From assembly GCA_936432065.2 (NCBI GenBank), contig OW386285.2:104041869-104105868 (forward strand): 64,000 nucleotides of DNA. Direction: 5' to 3'. This document shows, in pieces, positions 33,196-44,599 of the stretch. Position 1 is the stretch's first letter. Each line of letters begins with the position of its first letter. The translations under genes were made by a program, and so were the position numbers. Under the pieces are notes generated by a model, which saw only the letters and a program-made list of their open reading frames with translations, made no database searches and was not told the origin of the DNA. The stretch is from Rutpela maculata. Lineage: Eukaryota; Arthropoda; Insecta; Coleoptera; Cerambycidae.

Positions 33196-34245
33196 ATAAT
33201 TACGGGAAGCTTCGATGTTCCTAAAACCTTTTACTTTTATCAAAATTATTATTATTATTATTAAGTTGAGAAATTTTAAAGCAATTTAATTCAAATTGAC
33301 ATATGAGTTTTCGGGGACGCCGAGACAGATTATGATGTCAAAAAAAGATAATTCAAAATGGTTGATCCAATATGGACGACTTTTCGATACGCAGACAGGT
33401 ACTTCCATCAAGCAATAAAATAATTCAAAACACTATTCAATAACGAACACTATTTAAACATTCAAATAAAAACTTAAAAAGAAGCTAAGAAAACGTGATA
33501 TTGTACATAGCATTACAAGATGATCTGTGAAAAAGTGCCCAAACTACGTTTCCAATGCTCTGCGGACACACACACAGCAGCGTGCGGGGCAGGTGATGCG
33601 TACTGCTTGCCGCGAAGATGTTGTTTTACTTTCTATCTCTTTCTATTATTCAGGCATTATAATTTGACTCATGGCCCTGTACCACGTGAATATTTTTAAT
33701 AACATTATACACAGGATAAAAATTTTAGAAACAATCAAAATTGAGTCGATTTACGGAAAAAAACTTGTTTTTTTTTCAATATATCGTGAAAGTATAAGTT
33801 TATATATATTCCAATTTTTTTTTTTACATCAGATTTACTTATTTTTAGGTCCCACTATAAACGTATGCTGGATAGGTAGGCTAAATAATTTTTTTATAAA
33901 AGTTTATTAACGTTTATTTTACCCATAATTCACGAATTTTCGAGCGAAAAAAATTGTTTTTTATTTTCGTAAGAGAAAGAAGGTTAATTTAATTTTTAAG
34001 GTAAATCTCCTTGAAGCATCTTAATGTACACATTTCAAGCTTTAAAAATCGCACCTACAGAGATCTAATAATGCGATTTAAACCAGGGTAATAGGTGGTG
34101 AAGGTTAGTTACATATATCAAATTTTGTCACTTTCTCAAAACTTTGAAATTTTGGAAATGTACATTGTACATCTTCAAAAATATATTTTTGATTTTTTCG
34201 GTTAAAATTAAATTAATGCTTGCAGGGACCAAAAACGGCATTTAT
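33196..34245. other. No gene recognised
   Basis: AT-rich with homopolymer tracts. The 79-codon plus-strand frame from 33671 has a low-complexity product. Confidence 0.4.
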
Positions 34246-34437
34246 TTTGGCTCGGTTTCGGTTACGGTTACCTAACGTACACTATTTTCGGTTTTCGGTT
34301 ACGGTTTCGGTTTTTAGACGAGCGTTAATTTGGTTTTCGGTTTTCCAGAATCTTTCATTTCGGTTTCGGTTACGGTTAGAAAAAAAATCGTAATTACGTG
34401 CGGTTTTCGGTTACGGTTTCGGTTCGGTTGCGGTCCC
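34246..34437. repeat. Interspersed CGGTTTCGGTTACGGTT array
   Basis: About a dozen CGGTT-based units (CGGTTTCGGTTACGGTTA, TTTTCGGTTTTCGGTTACGG, GCGGTTTTCGGTTACGGTTT) occur in four blocks separated by 20-40-bp spacers, all in the same orientation. Such subterminal arrays of CCGAAACCGTAACC occur in some arthropod DNA elements. No TIR could be fixed around it. The minus-strand frame at 34314-34550 owes its NRNRNRKP stretch to this array. Confidence 0.65.
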
Positions 34438-35479
34438 CGGTTATGAGTTGAGATTTGCTTATCTGTTGTTGGCAACAGAAGTGTTGCAGGGCCGTACTTT
34501 TTCCTACGTACAATCTGAGAAAAAAGCTCTGCATAAATAGCCATAAGCAATTCTCTTTGTATTGTAATATGTAGTTAAGAGATCAAGCCCTGTCAATCAT
34601 AAATAAAAATAAATGAAACAATCTTAAAAATATGTATCAGTACTACAGAATGTGGACAATTCAATTGGCAAGTAAATTAAAATTCTTTTAACATCATTTC
34701 CAACACTTGAGAAATTAAAAATAAGTCCGACCCTGCTCTTACTGTCTTTCTAGTCTTATTTCAGCAGTGTTACCACTTCGAACAACTTCTGTCCAGCCAT
34801 CTTGTAGTAAAACATCAAACTAATATTAGCATAATTCAGCAATTTTTTCTAAAAGGTTAATCTTTTATAGGAGCAAATATACTGATTTTTAACTTTTTTC
34901 CACATTAAATATATTTACCCTAGTACGTACCATATTTTATTTGAATATTTGAGTACCATTAAAGAAAATAAAATAATTATAGATGAATTATGGCCGATTG
35001 AGGAGAAAACTTTGGAAACTTAATTTCGTTTAGTATTCAAATATAAAATATGATACATAACAGACTTAAGTTAATTAGTTATAATAATTAAATCAAATCT
35101 GAATTATGTTGGTTCGTTTTTAAGAACAAACTCTCGGAAGAATTAGAAAATGACGAATTAATGGACGCGATATTTTGACATTGGTAACACAGCCTTAAAC
35201 AAAGAAATCTGGAGCCTACATTTCTGATCCTACAAAAAAACTTCATGTACATTTTTGATGTGAAATTTCCCGTATTTTCGAATGTCGCAATTAGTTTTTG
35301 AAAGAAAAAATTATTTTAAGATATATTTGACAAAAACTGGTATTTTGCAACTAATTTGTTTAATAACAAATTATGCTCAAGGACTATTGTTGGTAACTTT
35401 TGGTATGTTGTTCCTGACATGTTCAGAGATGTATTCTCCAAAGTTACCGCTTCCCGGAATTTTTCCTGAAAACCTCTAT
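34438..35479. other. No gene recognised
   Basis: No copies of other repeats and no frame with a recognisable product; the plus-strand frame from 35282 reaches the start of the next S copy. Confidence 0.4.
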
Positions 35480-36408
35480 TGATTGATTTTAAGTTTGAGC
35501 AGAAAAAAATGTCTGTCTAAAACTTATTTTTGTGCGCACGATTACTCCCGAACGGTTTATGATATTGACTTGACATTTGTACACCTATGTATTATAATGG
35601 CTTGCTTGGAACTAGATTATATTTTGAACTTTTTCCTTTGAAGGTTAAATGGGTAAAGCAAGCAAGAGTCCATAAAATTGAGATTTAGTCTATGTACGAG
35701 AAGCTAATTTCTCAAAATTTTCCGGCATGAACCACCCACCTATACTTCATTATTAAAAGGTGTAAAAAAATAAAATTTTGATTTAGTGTATGTTCAAGAA
35801 CCAAATGCTACAACATATTTTTTAGCACCAGCCACCTCCACGACCGTGTAGTATCGGTTTATGAGTTTTTGGGGTAGACGATTTCAAATAAAGGATAGGA
35901 TTTGGCAGAAAGCGAGGGAAATATGCGTTTATTTTCAATGTTTCATAAATATTTATAAAACCAAACATAGTATAATCTTTGAAACTGTTTTAGATACTTG
36001 CTATTGTTCTAAGGAATACAACTATATATATTTTTTGTCGTAAATTTCCGTTGTACTTGAATGCTGCAGTTTGTCAATGAAAATAGTTCCTAATTTCATT
36101 ATTAGAGTATGCCATTTAACTATATACAAAATATATGATAAAAACTGTATATGGTTGTATTCCTTAGAGCAATGGGAAGTATCTGAAACTATTTTAAAGA
36201 TTATACCATTTATGATTTTTAAAATATTTATAATAAACCGAAAATAAACGCATATTTCCCGTCTCACTCTGCAAAATCCTATCCTTAAAGTTCTGTGAAT
36301 AATTAATTATTTCCACAGTGGAGTGCAAGTATAGTTTCGAAGCAAGAGACCTTTGATAGGAAATCTGGATGTGGAAGTAGTGATACCTTAGGCAGCGGTT
36401 TTACACAC
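35480..36408 (+). mobile_element. Family S, 5'-truncated copy split by a palindrome
   Basis: Starts with the S interior (TTTTAAGTTTGAGCAGAAAA, TTGTGCGCACGATTACTC, ATATTGACTTGA-like) and ends with GGAAATCTGGATGTGGAAGT and TTAGGCAGCGG. The ~400-bp palindrome 35890-36292 interrupts it where other copies read TATTATTAAAGTTCC. It has more substitutions than the copies at 36571 and 45436, so it is older. Confidence 0.65.
35890..36292. mobile_element. Palindromic MITE inserted in the S copy
   Basis: AAGGATAGGATTTGGCAGA at the left pairs with TCTGCAAAATCCTATCCTT at the right, followed by GGGAAATATGCGTTTATTTT with its complement and TTCTAAGGAATACAACTATA with TATATGGTTGTATTCCTTAG. Arms are about 170 bp. 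Frames on both strands are mirror readings of the palindrome (both contain a REICVYF-like start). Confidence 0.7.
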
Positions 36409-36570
36409 ACGTGAATAAAATTAATAAAAAGTTTTAGAAATTATTTAAATTACTTTTTGTTGACAATATCATATTATTTTTTGAGTGCTCACATCCCATT
36501 CCTAAATATTGTCGTCGTTAGGCGCCTCACTGGCTAAGGTAATGGCTTCACTAACACTTGACTTTGTAAT

Positions 36571-37272
36571 TACTTCCACATCCAGTGGAAGTATAGTAAC
36601 GACAAAAAAATTTTTAAAAATTTTTATTGTTCAAATACGCTTAGAATGTCATGAAACGTCGAGATTTCAAGTTTGAACGAAAAAAAAATTTCTGTCTGTC
36701 GGTCTGTCTGTCGGTCTGTAACTTTTTTGTGCGCACGTTTACTCTGGAACCGGTTGAGATATTGACTTGAAACTTGGTACATATATGTACTTTAACGAGA
36801 TCTAGAACTAGATTATATTTTCATCTTGTTCCGTCGAAGGGTTGGGGGGTAAATTGGGGTAAATTTGGAGTAAATAGGTAAATCAAGCAGGTAAGAGTTC
36901 ATAAAATTGATATTTAGTATAGACAAGAGAAGCTAAGATCTCAAAAAAAAATTTTGGCATTAGCCACCCCCATTACCATCCCCACGCCATTATTAAAGGG
37001 GATGAAAAAAATGTGATTTAGTGTGTGTACAAGAACCAGAAACCTCAAAATATTTTTTTACTTTATCCACCTCCCACTCCCACCTCCTGTCACCACCCCC
37101 ACTCCACTACCGATGTGGGGTATCGTTTTATGGGTTTTTGGGGTAGAGGATTTCAAATATTATATTATTAAAGTTCCATAAACAATTATTTCCAGATACA
37201 AAATTTTTTCGTTGTGTGACTTGGATAAAAAATCCGGATGTGGAAGTAGTGATTCCTTGGGCAGCGGTTTTT
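36571..37272 (+). mobile_element. Family S, full copy
   Basis: Begins TACTTCCACATCCAGTGGAA and ends GGATGTGGAAGTAGTGATTC plus CTTGGGCAGCGG, so the ends form ~12-bp TIRs (ACTTCCACATCC). Internal landmarks are GTCTGTCTGTCGGTCTGTAA, TTGAGATATTGACTTGAAAC, CCGTCGAAGGGTTGGGGGGT, a C-rich tract of CCACC units and TATCGTTTTATGGGTTTTTG. No frame of note. Close to the copy at 45436-46115. Confidence 0.8.
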
Positions 37273-37754
37273 TTCTTCATTATATTCACATTTTGGTATG
37301 AAGGACAAGTTCATAAAAAAATAATTGTGTTATTGTTTGCATTTTAACTTAACGCAACTTTAATAGATCAAATATCAAATTGAATATTTGGTATTCAACT
37401 ACAATAAAAATAAAAAATCATTACCTTATGTATAATTTCTGTACTTTATGAACATTTTTCAAATTTAAAAAATCGAATTCTTTGCTTCAATATTTTTTAA
37501 TATAAAAAATAAAAGCGGCATTTTTAAAAAATCGATCGATTACGTTTTTTCACCGTCGCAAAAGAAGTGAAAATGTCCTCATTTTAATTTTGTTGTTTTT
37601 TGCATCACAAAATACATATTTAAGAAAAACAGAAGACGCCATCGTGTAGAGCGACCAGCAATAGTATATAAGTAAAAAAAAAAAACCCGGCAATATTTAA
37701 GTTTTCATAGGACACCTAATATTTATTTAACTGAAAAGTTTAAAAACAGCTACC

Positions 37755-37893
37755 TACATACGATCCAGCGGCAGGGAGCCAGCCTTGTCGGCATGCTTTG
37801 AAGATAATTGGAATTCCAGCGGACCAGTTCACTTTTGCGAATGAGTTCAAAGCATGCCGACACGGCTGGCTCCCTGCCGCTGGATCGTGTGTA
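37755..37893. mobile_element. Family M hairpin element, clean copy
   Basis: CGATCCAGCGGCAGGGAGCC (37761) continues through AGCC and a CGGCATGCTTTGAA block; the mirrored arm ends GGCTCCCTGCCGCTGGATCG (37868-37887). The arms are ~45 bp with few mismatches, around a ~50-bp loop holding GGAATTCCAGCGGACCAG. CTACATA/TGTGTAG extend the ends. The G+C-rich stem stands out. The minus-strand frame at 37750-37953 lies on it and is not a gene. Confidence 0.75.
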
Positions 37894-37904
37894 GACCCCT
37901 TTAG

Positions 37905-38185
37905 GAATCACTTCTTCCAGATCTAGAAACGTCGAGATTTTAAGTTTGAGCAAAAAAAAAATTTGCCTATCTGTCGGTCTGTAAGTTTTTTGTGCGCATG
38001 ATTACTCGGGAACCGTTTAAGATATTGTCTTGAAATTTGGTACACGTATGCACTTTAACGAGACTGGAACATTATATTTTTATTTTATTCCGTTGAAGAG
38101 ATATAAGAAGGGGTAAATTAGCAATTAGGGTAAATATGGGTATATATTTTTTTATATTTTACCTGCACTAGATGTGGTAGTAAAA
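37905..38185 (+). repeat. Family S, diverged partial copy
   Basis: GAAACGTCGAGATTTTAAGT, TTGAGCAAAAAAAAAATTTG, CTGTCGGTCTGTAAGTTTTT and AGATATTGTCTTGAAATTTG match the 5' half of S. After ~38110 it decays, ending near GCACTAGATGTGGTAGTAAA, which resembles an S terminus. It follows the M hairpin directly. Confidence 0.6.
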
Positions 38186-39235
38186 AGGCATATAAATTTT
38201 ACAATTAGCATTGCCGAAATTGATCCAAATTTCGTCAAAAATCATACATGCGATTTAAAAGCTCATGAATTTTTTCAAATTTTTCTAAAACTGTACTTCG
38301 TAAACTTTAATATATAAATATACGTATACTTTCGCACTTTTTTATAGGAAACTCAATGCTCAACAAAAAGGGTTCAGTGAATTTTGGTACTATCTATTAT
38401 CGCCTTCGCTAACGCTACGTAAATGAGAAAAAACACCATCCTCGAATTTAAACTTTTTTTCTAATTGTTTAATCAAATTGGGAAGCCTTAAGTATTCACA
38501 AATTATGTTTCTGAGTAGTGGGAAATTCATGTAATCGATTTCACAAATGCATTGGACTATATGCCACTTGATGAAAAGCCAAAAAAGAAACTCTTGGGCG
38601 TACATAAATACGCTTTATATATTCGGATTGGTCACCCTATAATATCAGCGATCCAGAAAAACATGATGCGTCGTAGCGTCTCCACTATGTTATAAAACCT
38701 CCACTTTTCAACACCCCTTTGCGTCAGTAGTATATGCCAAGGCCGACAGTTGCCGACGGCATCTATTTTCTGTGTAGCTTGGACGTCGTCTGCAGTAGGA
38801 AAAAGGCAATTTATCATATCCATGGACAATAGCTTTATAATTACTCCACGATGTTATTGACTGGTTATTACGTGGATATCATCCCCATCACTTGTCTTTA
38901 CTGACGGCTGACGTAATAATGTGGGTGTATTTTTCAGTGGAAAAATATCTTTGAAAAGGGGTGGGTTGTATCGCGCTGATTGAACGGGAGAGCACAATGA
39001 CGTCTTTGATCGTTTGGAATAGTACCAGAAAAGATTTCGTATGCATAGTACATACGGTACATTAATATACTGGTTTTGTTGGAATTCCATGTGAGTGACT
39101 AACAATACAAACTGCAATTACTGTAACATAGTTGTAATGTAAGGAATTTAAACAATATGCAGGCGTATTTTTAGTTACAGACCAGTTAAAATTTGACAAT
39201 AAGCTGAAAGGTTTTCGAACATCTTTTATTGTCAG
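38186..39235. other. No gene recognised
   Basis: Four minus-strand frames of 65-87 codons overlap in series (38390-39277), but their products share no motif with known proteins and there is no consistent frame through plausible splice sites. An (AAT)n run sits at ~39247-39262. Confidence 0.35.
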
Positions 39236-40224
39236 CTTGAAATATGCTAATAATAATAATAATATAGAGAACAGCAAGTGCAGGGTATATTGGAATTACT
39301 CTTTCCCGAATACTGTATGCCACCAATCCAGACATAGCCCAACTACCACTAATTATTTTATAATAGCTGTAAGAACATCTATGTCACCATTGTATAAGAG
39401 TAAAAACTTTATAATTAAGCTCTGAGAACGTTCTCTGAGCATCTATGCAACCAGTATATAATTATAACCAGAATAGGCACAGGTTTGTAAAACCTTTTTA
39501 TCGTTTAAATGCCACCAAAAACAATAATTATGCAACTATTTAGAACTCTTGTAACATTCTTACAATATCTATAAAACATTTAAAGAAGCTCTTAAAAAAC
39601 TATTTTATAATGGTTCCCAAATTAGAAATTTTGTTGCAGGTTTTCAGTGTTAATGGATTATTATTGTATAACTGTTCTTGGTTGAATAGTTTAAAGAGCT
39701 TTTTCGTTTTATAGCAGTTGTATCTACGAACTTATAAAATATGGAAACATTTAATTGTTGTTTCGTCTTATTCGTTTTGTTGCTAAATACATGTACATGT
39801 TTCAATTATATGAGAATACTAAAGCTAAAATTAACTTGGGATTGAAATTTTACTGACGATGTATGATGATGCGATATTCTATGAATTAACAATGCGCCAC
39901 CGAAATTCTTCAAATTAAGTGACTTATCAAGATTTATGGAAAAAATTGTTCTTCAAAATATTGACTCCTATGTAATTAAAATTGTTGTGAATTTCTATAA
40001 ATTAATTAGTTAAAACAGTCCGTAATTAAAAGTACATTTTAATGGGTGCAAGGGGAACATTTAATTATTTTCTTATACGAATTTTTTTCAAGGTGAATGC
40101 CACATCTGCATCCTTACATCTTTAAAAAATATGGCGTCTGAAATAATACAATTTCAGGTCCAATTGAACAGCTTTTATAACACAGTTTGTTTTATACCAG
40201 CAGTTACGAAGCTCTTTTAGTTCC

Positions 40225-40700
40225 ATGGAGACTGTTGCGAAGTGTCTTAAAGAACAATTCGGTTCAATTGGCGATAATTATACATATTTAATTTTTTTGT
40301 TATATACTGCGACAGATAGTTTTATAGAACTATTTAGCTCGTTATGCAACCATTATATAGCGACAAAGTTTTTATGTCGCGTAAAAACTACTGCGGATTA
40401 TACAGAACAATTCAACTCGCTATATAGTTATCATATAGCTAAACATTCTTTTTTATTATACAAAGACTGCGTCAAGTTTTGCTATAAATCATTTCAGCTC
40501 GTTATGTAGTAACTATACAACTACAAGCACCTTTAGTTTATAGAGACAGGCAACTGTGTAGTTTAGAGAACAATTTAGCTTCTTACGCAGCCATTTTACA
40601 ACCACGAAGCTCGAGTAGTAGTACAGTGGGTTCTCTTATAGAGCAATTCAGTGTATTGCACAATGCGTAGCCATTATAAAACCATATAACTATTTTGTTA
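40225..40700 (+). repeat. Diverged tandem repeat, ~80-bp unit, about six copies
   Basis: Units share a GAACAATT(C/T)AGCTCGTTATG core followed by CA(A/G)CCATTATA-AAC. Cores lie near 40252, 40327, 40405, 40487, 40568 and 40641, 73-82 bp apart. Looser relatives (CATCTATGCAACCAGTATAT near 39440) suggest the array once reached upstream to ~39360. The 94-codon plus-strand frame at 40225-40509 reads along the array and shows repeated F-x-S-L-x-x-H-x-x-A-K-like blocks, so it is a by-product. Confidence 0.65.
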
Positions 40701-40718
40701 GTTTGGCAGTAATTATAG

Positions 40719-42385
40719 GGGCAGTTCTACAAAGCATGGTCGATTTCACATTGACAATGTTAAAAAATAAAATGTCAGAAATCTATTGATGGCATACATT
40801 TTTTAAATGGTTAAAGTGTCTACTTTTCAGGTATGCCTTGTGGCACCAGCTTTTTTCCCGTGACTAAAATGTTACAGCTGTTTTTCCTTAGTGAAACGTA
40901 TAACAAAACACACGACCGTCACATTTATAATTGTGCTATGTATTAATATAAATATGCTAAATGGATTATGAAAAAGTTGATTCTTTGAAGTGAAAAATAT
41001 GTCTTATAAGATATTAGAGAAAATTTTGGTCGTAATAATGAATAAAATAAAAAGTGATATAACTGGGAGTATCTGTTTCTTTCTTATTTGAGCCTAATAC
41101 TTTCGAAATTCAGTTAACTGTATTGACTCAAATAACCTTTTTGTGTCTAAATTTTGTTACCGATAACAGTTTTGTTCATAATTTAAAGGACAATGGTCCT
41201 AACAAGATAAATAATATTTATGATACCATTGTGAATGAAGTACTCAGTTACGTGTGACGGTCGTGAGTGGCATGAGATGGTTGTGAGATTCGTAAACGGT
41301 CGTGTAATTGCTGGGCCAAATTTTTGAAAATAAAAATAATATTTGAGGGTCAGATCATATGTATTTTGGCTAGTAGGAACCAAATATGAAAAAATATACA
41401 AGTTGTCCCATTCAAAAAATTTGATTTTCACGTCATTTGCCTCGAAACTGGAAGTCAGAAGTTGGTTTTTTACATCATATAATTGGAAATTTCATCCCAT
41501 ATCACTACACCAAATTTGAAAAAAATCTAATCAACCATTCAAAAGTTACAAGAGTGAAAGAGAGTAATGCCAATGAAATTTCTCATGACCGTCACTAGAG
41601 TCTCAAGACCATCACACTCAAATTTGTGCCATGTGACGGTCATGAGTGTGACGGTCGTGAGGGCCGCTAGACAAAAATGACTAAGAATTATATTCGCCCT
41701 AAGCTATTATTAAAGTAAGGTTAGGAGAAGACAGTGTACTGGATACCTCAAAATAAAAACGTATTTGGATATTAATAAGTTGATAAATGCTAAAATACAC
41801 AACGTGATGGTCATGAAAGAAAGCACAGGGCCATATATTAGACTTACTATATAAATTACTGGAAATTCAAAATGTTTTGGGAAACAGCACTTGGTTATTG
41901 TATCTCACATGATTTCACAACGAAAAATAAATTTCTATGTGTTTCTGAGTCACTGGTAGTCCTAGCATTCAACTTATTAACTAATAATGAGCGCTGTGAC
42001 GGTCGTGAGTATTAACCAAGTTACGCGACTTTAATAGTTTATATATTAAATCCTAGATTTTAAAACATGAAAGTTGTATCTTGCCAACAAATTTTAGATA
42101 TTTTGTAATAATTATAGCAGAGACGGACACTAACCATTTCTCTGGTAACAAAATTTCAGCCAAAACAAGTGTCAATCTGTATGGAGTTACGCTTGACGGT
42201 CTTGAGTTCTAGGATTAAAAACAGCCAATATTTTATTTTTGTCGTAATTTAGCTCAAGTTTTTTATTATAACAAGGTGCGGTAAGACTCATCTAAGCGAA
42301 TATTGGACACGGGTTGTAGCTTGGACCAATTTTTGATCAGTAAGTTACTAATATCAGGAATCGACCATGCTTTGTAGAACTGCCC
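40719..42385. mobile_element. 1.67-kb TIR element with GTGACGGTCGTGAG motifs
   Basis: Left end GGGCAGTTCTACAAAGCATG-GTCGATT matches, inverted, AATCGAC-CATGCTTTGTAGAACTGCCC at the right (about 27 bp). ATAG lies directly outside both ends (40715-40718, 42386-42389), a possible 4-bp target duplication. The 14-bp motif GTGACGGTCGTGAG or close variants occur at 41254, 41582 (inverted), 41602 (inverted), 41633, 41648, 41804, 41996 and 42193. No transposase frame. A 4-bp duplication fits few superfamilies; assignment left open. Confidence 0.7.
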
Positions 42386-42389
42386 ATAG

Positions 42390-42786
42390 GTACATATCAT
42401 ATAGCTATCTAGAGTGTCTAGCGAAAGCAGGTGAATGTCAATATTTCCACTCCACTAAACAGTCAAGTGATTTCAAAATATTTCTTGTATATTTATTTCA
42501 GATGAAATTATGTGAGATATAGCACAAATTATTGTCGTTGAGCTTTCTGGATTTTTACTAACATTTCCATTATATGTCTGTAACTTACCATCAAGTCTGA
42601 TTTTCACTTTACGACGAAAGTTTCCACTGCGCTGTATTTTTTTAATGTAGACATCATGCTGATTATTCTGATGGTATATCGACTGACGTATTTCTCATGT
42701 TATAATAAGAACAGTAATTCTTTATAAAAATATAAATAAGAAGATAATAGAAATATAGATATACATCGATACATCTACACAATAGC
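42390..42786. other. No gene recognised
   Basis: AT-rich spacer between the 1.67-kb element and a partial S copy. Nothing seen. Confidence 0.45.
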
Positions 42787-43062
42787 AAAAACCGCTGCCC
42801 AAGGAATCACAACGGCCACATCCAGATTTGCTATCTAAGGCTCTCACAACGAAAAAATTTTGCATGTGGAAATAATTGTTTATGGAACTTTAATAATGTA
42901 ATAATAAGTGAAATCGTCTACCCCAAAAACCCATAAGACGATATCCCACAACGGTAGTGGAGAGAGTGGTGGTAGTGGGGATGGATAAAGAAAAAAATAT
43001 ATTTTGAGGTCTTTGGTTCTTGTACACGCACTAAATCAAAAAATTTTTCCACCGTTCAACAT
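42787..43062 (-). repeat. Family S, partial reverse copy
   Basis: AAAACCGCTGCCCAAGGAAT, CCACATCCAGATTTGC, TGTGGAAATAATTGTTTATG, CCCAAAAACCCATAAGACGA and CTTGTACACGCACTAAATCA match the 3' half of S in reverse. It stops where the palindrome at 43075 begins. Confidence 0.65.
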
Positions 43063-43074
43063 AATAAGATGATA

Positions 43075-43520
43075 AAATTAAATTACAAATTTAAAAAAAA
43101 AACCCGACACAAAAATATCGACTAAATAACTAATATAAAATAAATAAATTAACACAACTTTAAAAATTACGAAATAATTTCGATTCCATATACGAACTCT
43201 TATGATTTATTTAAATCCAGCTTACATTTTCTTTATGTCCTCGAGATTTGCTTTCTTATACGCATGAATATATGGGGAGCTGCTGTTTTGAATATAACTA
43301 TTCGTCTTTACAGCAGCCCCCGACATATTCATGCGTATAAGAAAGCAAATCTCGAGGACATAAAGAAAATGTAAGCTGGATTTAAATAAATCATAAGAGT
43401 TCGTATGTGGAATCAAAGTTATTTCATAATTTTTAAAGTTGTGTTAATTTATTTTTTTTATATTAGTTATTTAATTGATATTTTTGTGTCAGTTTTTTTT
43501 TTAAATTTGTAATTTAATTT
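43075..43520. mobile_element. Near-perfect palindrome, ~446 bp
   Basis: Arms of about 210 bp pair almost without mismatches: AAATTAAATTACAAATTTAA at the left end against its complement at the right, then AACTTTAAAAATTACGAAAT, TCTTATGATTTATTTAAATC, CAGCTTACATTTTCTTTATG, TCCTCGAGATTTGCTTTCTT and ATACGCATGAATAT. The ~40-bp loop is itself bounded by GGGGAGCTGCTGT / ACAGCAGCCCCC. High arm identity implies a young or gene-converted fold-back element. Reading it on either strand gives the same frame. Confidence 0.8.
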
Positions 43521-43650
43521 GATTTTATATTTTTTAAACTAAACATATACATACAACATAGCGTATTATTATTATATCACGAGTCCCATACAGAACATTT
43601 TAACCTTTAAGCCGACGCGGTCCAATTTTGTATTCTACTAGTCGCACACG

Positions 43651-43887
43651 CACTGAAAAAAAAATGGTTTGATTCAAGCATATATTGGTTTATATATACG
43701 CAAATAAATGTATTCTTCATATAAAACGTATTTGTTTTGTGGTATGCGTATTTGTGGCAAGTAATCAAAAGCTGGTAGTAAATTAATTATTCTTGAAATA
43801 AATGTACTTGTTTTATATGAAGAATATATTTATTTGCGTATATATAAACCAATATATTCTTGAATCAAACCATTTTTTTTTTCAGTG
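43651..43887. mobile_element. Palindromic MITE with CACTG ends
   Basis: CACTGAAAAAAAAATGGTTT and GATTCAAG at the left pair with CTTGAATCAAACCATTTTTT and TTTTCAGTG at the right. Arms are ~85 bp, including ATTGGTTTATATATACGCAA. A CG lies outside each end. It is inserted in a repeat that resumes with GGTCTACAAGACCGGTTCTA. Non-coding. Confidence 0.75.
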
Positions 43888-43889
43888 CG

Positions 43890-44420
43890 GTCTACAAGAC
43901 CGGTTCTATTATAAATATATTTATGTTATATTTAATTTTAACAAAAACTGCATCAAATTCGGATCTCCCGAGATATAAAGCCACAGACAGACAGACAGAC
44001 AAACAAACATACAAACATACGAGTCAAATTTATAACACCTCTCTTTTTGGGTCGGGGGTTAAAAAATTGAAAATTTTTAAAAACTCCCGATCAATGTATC
44101 TAATCGTACCAGTTTCCTATGACCGAATCAAAATGAGGCCGAAATCATATTCGGCTACCATAATTGTCTGCGCATTTTCAATTTTACTTCAATCGGACAA
44201 TTTCTAGAGAAGTTCAACATAGCGAATTCAAGATGGCAACCAAACATCTAATATGGCCTAAAACCTTCTCGACAAAATACTCTATCAAATAAAAAAAAGT
44301 GCATCAAAATCGGATCACCCGTTGAAGAGATATGAAGCCACAGACAGACAGACAGACAGACAAACATATAAACATACGCGTCAATCTTGTCCTCTTTTTG
44401 GGTCGGGGGTTAAAAATTAA
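43890..44420 (+). repeat. Two diverged copies of a GACA-microsatellite repeat
   Basis: GCATCAAATTCGGATCTCCC, GAGATATAAAGCCA, (CAGA)n, CAAACATAC and CTTTTTGGGTCGGGGGTTAA appear at ~43950-44063 and again at ~44300-44412. The shared 3' end GGGTCGGGGGTTAAAAA marks an element terminus. The first copy is preceded by the CACTG palindrome. The 115-codon frame at 43860-44207 runs from the palindrome through copy 1. Confidence 0.6.
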
Positions 44421-44599
44421 CTAACTTCAAACATTTGGTTATTTTTTGGTGGTGCGTTAATGTCTTGGAGAAGTGTATATTCATTGCGTCGCGTCGTTCC
44501 TATCCGATATAAAACTATAGTTTAAACCGAATCCTTCACCATTTATCAGAATGCAACGTATGAGCGAATACACTATATGATTAAATTATAGTGTTAAAA

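Noticed and set aside
34246..34437. Telomere-type repeat
   Set aside because: Units are CGGTTT/CGGTTA, not the insect TTAGG type, and are interrupted by spacers.
40225..40509. 94-codon frame starting with METVAKCLKEQ
   Set aside because: It coincides with the ~80-bp tandem repeat and has no homolog that I recognise; repeated residues follow the DNA repeat.
43860..44207. 115-codon plus-strand frame
   Set aside because: It begins inside the CACTG palindrome and continues through a CAGA microsatellite repeat; the DRQTDKQT stretch comes from the microsatellite.
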